DNA from: Lachnospiraceae bacterium
GTDB lineage: Bacteria > Bacillota > Clostridia > Lachnospirales > Lachnospiraceae
DNA: 64,000 nt
Assembly (NCBI GenBank): GCA_902363665.1
Contig: CABJAW010000012.1
Span: forward strand, 60,139 to 124,138
Direction: 5' to 3'
In this document: piece by piece, positions 60,290-64,000 of the stretch
How the letters are laid out: every line of letters starts with the position of its first letter
How positions within the stretch are numbered: position 1 is the stretch's first letter
Notes under the pieces: generated by a model
Seen by the model: the letters and a program-made list of their open reading frames with translations, nothing else
The model's database searches: none
Told to the model about the DNA's origin: nothing
Program-made: the position numbers and the translations under genes

Positions 60290-60892
60290 GTGGAAAAGCG
60301 AATTATATTTGCAACTGGAAACGAGGGGAAAATGAGGGAGATCCGAATGATTCTCGGAGATCTCGGCGTTCCGGTTGTATCGATGAAGGAAGCTGGAGCA
60401 GCGGCAGATATCGAAGAAAACGGGACAAGCTTTGAAGAAAACGCGATCATCAAAGCGCGGACGATCATGAAAAAGACAGGTGAGATCACGATGGCGGACG
60501 ACTCCGGACTTGAGATCGACGCACTTGGCGGGGAGCCGGGTATTTACTCAGCGCGCTATATGGGCGAAGATACTTCTTATGATATTAAAAACCAGAACCT
60601 GATCGACCGTCTTGAAGGTATACCGGAAGAAAAGCGGACGGCGCGTTTTGTCTGTGCGATTGCGTGCGCGTTTCCTGATGGACGGATTCTGACAAGCCGC
60701 GGCACGATGGAGGGACTGATCGCCCATGAAATCCGGGGAGAGAATGGATTTGGATATGATCCGGTCTTTTATCTGCCGGAGGAGGGCTGTACGTCCGCAG
60801 AAATTTCTCCGGAGAAGAAAAACGAGCTGAGTCACCGCGGAAAAGCGCTTCGGGAAATGAAGAAACAGCTTGCAGGCTGTCTGGGAAAATAG
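60290..60892 (+). CDS. rdgB: Non-canonical purine NTP pyrophosphatase (RdgB/HAM1)
   Basis: Removes ITP, dITP and XTP from the nucleotide pool. The 200 residues contain the expected ATGNEGKMREI at the start, ADDSGLEIDALGGEPGIYSA near 70 and LSHRGKAL near the end. The start is GTG 60290 with AAAAGGAG seven bases upstream. A metallophosphodiesterase gene follows after 18 bases, a common arrangement in Clostridia. Confidence 0.96.
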   Translation: MEKRIIFATGNEGKMREIRMILGDLGVPVVSMKEAGAAADIEENGTSFEENAIIKARTIMKKTGEITMADDSGLEIDALGGEPGIYSARYMGEDTSYDIKNQNLIDRLEGIPEEKRTARFVCAIACAFPDGRILTSRGTMEGLIAHEIRGENGFGYDPVFYLPEEGCTSAEISPEKKNELSHRGKALREMKKQLAGCLGK

Positions 60893-60910
60893 CGGAGCAG
60901 GGGAGATAAG

Positions 60911-61396
60911 ATGATGAAAGTTATGATTATAAGTGATACACACAGCCATGAAGAAAATCTGGAGAAGATCCTGCAGGAAGAGGGGATGCCGGATCATCTG
61001 ATTCACCTTGGCGATTCAGAAAAAGGCGAGCATGCGATCCGGAATCTTGTGACCTGCCCGCTGCATATGGTAGCCGGAAACTGTGATTTCTTTTCCAATC
61101 TTCCGAAAACACAGATCATAGAGATTGGCGGACAGAGGATTTTGATCACACACGGTCATTATTATTACGTGTCGGTCGGTACACGTGATCTTGTGGAGGA
61201 GGCGAAAGTGAACCACTGCACGATCGCGATGTTCGGACATACACACAAGCCATTCGTGGATCAGAGTGATCCGGAGCTGACGGTGTTGAATCCGGGAAGC
61301 CTTTCGTTTCCGCGTCAGGAGGGGCGCCGCCCAAGCTACATTACAATGGACCTGGAAGAAAATAAGGCGCCGGTGTATGAAATCCGCTACCTGTAA
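60911..61396 (+). CDS. YfcE/MJ0936-type metallophosphodiesterase
   Basis: A 161-residue calcineurin-like phosphoesterase with all metal motifs: SDTHSH near residue 9, GDSEKGEH near 36, AGNCDFF near 55, THGHYYYV near 80 and GHTHKP near 113. It is smaller than, and only distantly similar to, the other phosphodiesterase in this window. Directly downstream of rdgB, probably co-transcribed. Substrate unknown. Confidence 0.9.
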   Translation: MMKVMIISDTHSHEENLEKILQEEGMPDHLIHLGDSEKGEHAIRNLVTCPLHMVAGNCDFFSNLPKTQIIEIGGQRILITHGHYYYVSVGTRDLVEEAKVNHCTIAMFGHTHKPFVDQSDPELTVLNPGSLSFPRQEGRRPSYITMDLEENKAPVYEIRYL

Positions 61397-61410
61397 CTGT
61401 TCGTGAGCAG

Positions 61411-61442
61411 GCAGTGAACGCGGATGGCGAATGTCTTCTTTA
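61411..61442 (+). repeat. Degenerate dispersed palindrome
   Basis: GTGAACGCGGATGGCGAATG followed by TCTTCTTTAC resembles the palindrome and its CTTTAC tail, with the stem mostly lost. Confidence 0.35.
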
Positions 61443-61456
61443 CTGACAGAAAAAGC

Positions 61457-61486
61457 TTGACTTCCCATAGCGCCCTGTGATATAGT
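61457..61486 (+). promoter_or_regulatory. Promoter of rpmG-secE-nusG
   Basis: TTGACT (61457-61462), 18-base spacer, TATAGT (61481-61486). Confidence 0.7.
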
Positions 61487-61586
61487 AAACAGGCGTTATG
61501 GAAGCAGGCTTTTTTTTTGTGCCTAAAACAAAAAACGACAGCGTTTGCTGCCGGCGTACATTAAATAGGAGAGCGAGGTGGAAGTT

Positions 61587-61736
61587 GTGCGCGTTAGAAT
61601 CACATTGGCATGCACGGAGTGTAAGCAGCGTAATTACAACATGACGAAGGATAAGAAAACTCATCCGGACAGAATGGAAACGAAGAAGTACTGCCGTTTC
61701 TGCAAGAGACACACATTACACAAGGAAACCAAATAA
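61587..61736 (+). CDS. rpmG: 50S ribosomal protein L33
   Basis: A 49-residue zinc-ribbon type of L33, too short to be obvious at first sight. GTG 61587 starts [17 protein letters not shown]; the second pair is YCRFCKRH, so all four zinc-binding cysteines are present (CxxC ... CxxC). GAGGTGG lies just upstream. It opens the classic rpmG-secE-nusG-rplK-rplA order and supports the start of a new transcript from the 61457 promoter. Confidence 0.96.
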   Translation: MRVRITLACTECKQRNYNMTKDKKTHPDRMETKKYCRFCKRHTLHKETK

Positions 61737-61766
61737 TCGGTAGATTCGAGCAAAGGAAGTGAAGGT

Positions 61767-61985
61767 ATGGCAAAAACAGAGAAGACAGAAAAAGGCTCGA
61801 AAATGGAGAGCTGGATGAACGGCCTGAAAGCGGAGTTCAAAAAGATCATCTGGCCGGATCAGAAAACGCTGGTAAAGCAGACCGGTGCCGTTGTTGCCGT
61901 TTCTATCGTACTTGGGGTAATGATCGCGCTTCTGGATTTTATTTTCCAGTATGGCGTCGACATTCTGGTGAATATCAGTTTCTAA
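61767..61985 (+). CDS. secE: Preprotein translocase subunit SecE
   Basis: A 72-residue essential subunit that clamps SecY in the protein-export channel. It has an amphipathic helix with the conserved AEFKKIIWPDQKTL segment, then one membrane helix (TGAVVAVSIVLGVMIALLDFIF). GAAGTGAAGG-type ribosome binding site. It lies between rpmG and nusG in the normal order. Confidence 0.96.
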   Translation: MAKTEKTEKGSKMESWMNGLKAEFKKIIWPDQKTLVKQTGAVVAVSIVLGVMIALLDFIFQYGVDILVNISF

Positions 61986-62012
61986 AAGATGAGTGAGGAC
62001 AAGGGTGATTGT

Positions 62013-62528
62013 ATGGCAGAAGCATGCTGGTATGTAGTTCATACTTATTCCGGGTATGAAAACAAAGTAAAGGCCAACATCGAGAAGACAATCGAGAACC
62101 GGCATCTGGAAGATCAGATACTGGAGGTTCGGGTACCGCTTCAGGATGTTGTCGAAGTGAAAAATGGAGCGAAGAAAATAGTTCAGAAAAAGATGTTTCC
62201 GGGCTATGTACTTCTCAACATGGTGATGAACGATGACACCTGGTACGTAGTAAGAAATACGCGTGGTGTGACCGGATTTGTTGGCCCGGGATCCAAGCCG
62301 GTGCCGCTTACTGACCAGGAGATGTTCAATCTGGGCATCCAGGCAGACAACATTTCCATCGACTTTGCCGTAGGAGATATGGTGACCGTCACAGACGGTG
62401 TGTGGAAAGACACGGTAGGTGTCATCCAGTCTATCAACGAAAGCAAACAGATCGTCACAATCAACATCGAACTGTTCGGCCGTGAAACACCGGTTGAGAT
62501 TGGTTTCGCAGAAATCAAAAAAGCATAA
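62013..62528 (+). CDS. nusG: Transcription elongation factor NusG
   Basis: A 171-residue factor that binds RNA polymerase and links it to ribosomes or Rho. It has the N-terminal NGN domain (AEACWYVVHTYSGYENKVK), GYVLLNMVMNDDTWYVVRNT and a C-terminal KOW domain (FAVGDMVTVTDGVWKDTVGV). ATG 62013 is chosen over ATG 61989 because AAGGGTG lies just upstream and the protein then begins as family members do. Confidence 0.96.
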   Translation: MAEACWYVVHTYSGYENKVKANIEKTIENRHLEDQILEVRVPLQDVVEVKNGAKKIVQKKMFPGYVLLNMVMNDDTWYVVRNTRGVTGFVGPGSKPVPLTDQEMFNLGIQADNISIDFAVGDMVTVTDGVWKDTVGVIQSINESKQIVTINIELFGRETPVEIGFAEIKKA

Positions 62529-62591
62529 ACTGTGTTTTTTTGAGACCCAAATCATGTAACAGTTAATCTTCCGCGGAGCAGTCCGTCGGAC

Positions 62592-62620
62592 GTGGGAGGG
62601 AGAACTCCCGACATTACCAC
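62592..62620 (+). promoter_or_regulatory. Leader hairpin of rplK
   Basis: GTGG-GAGGGAGAACTCCC-...-ACCAC forms a two-tier hairpin directly before AGGAGGTG. A near copy precedes rplA. Such hairpins are common before rplK/rplA in Firmicutes, and ribosomal-protein feedback is likely. Confidence 0.6.
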
Positions 62621-62636
62621 ATAGGAGGTGCCTGAC

Positions 62637-63062
62637 ATGGCAAAAAAAGTAACAGGTTATATTAAATTACAGATTCCTGCTGGCAAAGCAACACCAGCAC
62701 CACCAGTTGGACCGGCTCTTGGCCAGCATGGTGTAAATATTGTTCAGTTTACAAAAGAGTTCAATGCAAGAACAGCTGATAAGGGAGATCTGATCATCCC
62801 GGTTGTTATCACTGTATATGCAGACAGAAGCTTCAGCTTCATCACAAAGACTCCGCCTGCAGCAGTTCTGCTGAAGAAGGCCTGCAACCTGAAATCTGGT
62901 TCCGGAGTTCCGAACAAGACGAAGGTAGCTACGATCTCCAAAGATAAAGTGAGAGAGATCGCTGAGATGAAGATGCCGGACCTGAATGCAGGCAGCATTG
63001 AGGCAGCTATGAGCATGATCGCAGGTACCGCACGCAGCATGGGTATTACGGTTGAAGAGTAA
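62637..63062 (+). CDS. rplK: 50S ribosomal protein L11
   Basis: A 141-residue protein of the ribosomal GTPase centre. It shows the conserved [40 protein letters not shown] and the C-terminal rRNA-binding part ending [13 protein letters not shown] 62637 follows AGGAGGTG; an in-frame GTG at 62628 overlaps that site. Part of rplK-rplA. Confidence 0.98.
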   Translation: MAKKVTGYIKLQIPAGKATPAPPVGPALGQHGVNIVQFTKEFNARTADKGDLIIPVVITVYADRSFSFITKTPPAAVLLKKACNLKSGSGVPNKTKVATISKDKVREIAEMKMPDLNAGSIEAAMSMIAGTARSMGITVEE

Positions 63063-63073
63063 ACGTTGAACAA

Positions 63074-63101
63074 GTGGGAGGGTTATTCCCGCGAATACCA
63101 C
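63074..63101 (+). promoter_or_regulatory. Leader hairpin of rplA
   Basis: GTGGGAGGGTTATTCCCG...TACCAC, the counterpart of the rplK hairpin, again directly before CAGGAGG. Confidence 0.6.
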
Positions 63102-63117
63102 CAGGAGGTTATTTAAT

Positions 63118-63810
63118 ATGAAAAGAGGAAAGAAATACGCTGAGGCTGCAAAGGCAATCGACCGTGCAGCACTCTACGATGTAAATGACGCTATTGCTCT
63201 TGTGAAAAAGTCTGCAGTAGCAAAGTTTGATGAGACAATCGAAGTTCATATCAGAACAGGCTGCGATGGCCGTCATGCTGATCAGCAGATCCGTGGCGCG
63301 GTAGTTCTTCCGCACGGTACAGGTAAGCAGGTTCGTGTTCTTGTATTCGCTAAGAATGCAAAGGCTGACGAAGCAAAGGCTGCAGGCGCTGAGTTCGTTG
63401 GAGCTGAGGAGCTCGTTCCGAAGATCCAGAACGAGGGATGGCTTGACTTCGATGTAGTTGTAGCTACACCGGACATGATGGGCGTTGTAGGACGTCTTGG
63501 CCGTATCCTTGGACCGAAGGGCTTAATGCCGAACCCGAAGGCAGGCACAGTTACCATGGACGTAACAAAGGCTGTCAACGATATCAAGGCTGGTAAGATT
63601 GAATACAGATTGGACAAGACAAACATCATTCATGTGCCAATTGGAAAAGCTTCTTTCACAGAGGAGCAGTTAACCGACAACTTCCAGACGCTTATTGAGG
63701 CAATTAATAAAGCAAAACCGGCAGCACTGAAAGGTCAGTACATGCGCAGCGTAACGCTGGCTCCGACAATGGGACCGGGCGTAAAGCTCAATCCGGTAAA
63801 ACTTGCTTAA
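63118..63810 (+). CDS. rplA: 50S ribosomal protein L1
   Basis: A 230-residue protein of the L1 stalk and usual feedback repressor of rplK-rplA. It shows the conserved [40 protein letters not shown] and the C-terminal [19 protein letters not shown] precedes ATG 63118. A strong terminator follows. Confidence 0.98.
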   Translation: MKRGKKYAEAAKAIDRAALYDVNDAIALVKKSAVAKFDETIEVHIRTGCDGRHADQQIRGAVVLPHGTGKQVRVLVFAKNAKADEAKAAGAEFVGAEELVPKIQNEGWLDFDVVVATPDMMGVVGRLGRILGPKGLMPNPKAGTVTMDVTKAVNDIKAGKIEYRLDKTNIIHVPIGKASFTEEQLTDNFQTLIEAINKAKPAALKGQYMRSVTLAPTMGPGVKLNPVKLA

Positions 63811-63823
63811 GTAAGACTCACAG

Positions 63824-63856
63824 AATCCCCGAAGGTACGCGCTTCGGGGATTTTTG
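63824..63856 (+). terminator. Terminator of rplK-rplA
   Basis: AATCCCCGAAG/CTTCGGGGATT followed by T. Confidence 0.92.
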
Positions 63857-63858
63857 CG

Positions 63859-64000
63859 TTTCTACATTTATCTTTAAATCGGGGTAACTGTTCAGAACCA
63901 ATGTCACTTAGTTAAGCTTATTGGTTCACTATGAGGTAAACCTCTAACAAAAATTTATAAATTATAGTTGACACATCAATCAAAATGTGCGGCCGCTCTC
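63859..64000. other. Non-coding window end with inverted repeats
   Basis: No gene. GAACCAAT (63895-63902)/ATTGGTTC (63920-63927) and GAGGT-AA-ACCTC (63933-63944) are inverted repeats. TTGACA occurs at 63968 but no -10 box is in reach. The last bases contain GCGGCCGC. In many Firmicutes rplJ-rplL with its own leader would come next. Confidence 0.4.

Noticed and set aside
63988..63995. GCGGCCGC near the window end
   Set aside because: Could suggest a cloning junction, but a single NotI site is not evidence of vector sequence.

Overview
The window reads as chromosomal DNA of a mid-GC anaerobic Firmicute, most likely a gut Lachnospiraceae (Clostridia). The reasons are the T-box leader before thrS, an infC gene with an ATT start, BspA-type leucine-rich repeats, YesM/YesN-type two-component control of sugar ABC importers, a DUF1540 protein and strong AGGAGG ribosome binding sites. 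No species is claimed.

Layout. 1-8 kb: a metal exporter-like membrane protein, hslO, nadE, a lone AAA ATPase behind phased TTATATAA boxes, and a T-box-controlled small membrane protein with thrS. 8-11 kb: a DUF1540 protein and an IS607-type element (serine recombinase with a frameshift, intact TnpB). 11-19 kb: histidine kinase/response regulator, then binding protein, two permeases and a GH32-like glycosidase. 19-21 kb: infC-rpmI-rplT under an attenuating leader. 21.5-27.8 kb: an unusual cluster of UroD-like methyltransferase, sugar-type ABC importer, cysteine-desulfidase-family enzyme and GntR regulator. 28-34.5 kb (minus strand): response regulator, kinase, lipoprotein, ABC-2-type exporter and a 43-residue membrane protein. 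34.6-36.3 kb: a frameshifted IS1182-like element. 36.6-43.4 kb: a BspA-like surface protein, a MoxR/VWA pair and a coiled-coil protein built from twelve 14-residue repeats. 43.5-44.1 kb: an integrase remnant beside two divergent tRNA-Leu genes. 44.3-55.5 kb: an LCP protein, two tandem LacI regulators and a beta-galactosidase-type locus (GH42-like, two permeases, binding protein, GH35). 56-61.4 kb: rhodanese, phosphodiesterases, THUMP methyltransferase, exported papain-like protease, rdgB. 61.5-63.9 kb: rpmG-secE-nusG-rplK-rplA.

How the genes work together. Three carbohydrate-type ABC importers each sit with their own regulators and, in two cases, glycosidases. Two of the three place a strong hairpin between binding protein and permeases, which would give more binding protein than membrane subunits.

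The least explained material lies between the genes. A dispersed palindrome (core AAGCGGAT-N7-ATCCGCTT) recurs in at least eight intergenic gaps with stem-preserving changes. In its fullest copy it is joined to a ~120-nt fold with a closing stem and three hairpins. Two unrelated ~160-nt folds of similar design lie at 26.9-27.1 and 28.8-29.0 kb. A candidate small RNA at 55.7-55.8 kb (minus strand) has a promoter, a terminator and four C-rich motifs complementary to ribosome binding sites. These are my best candidates for undescribed biology. All assignments come from reading the sequence; no database search was run.
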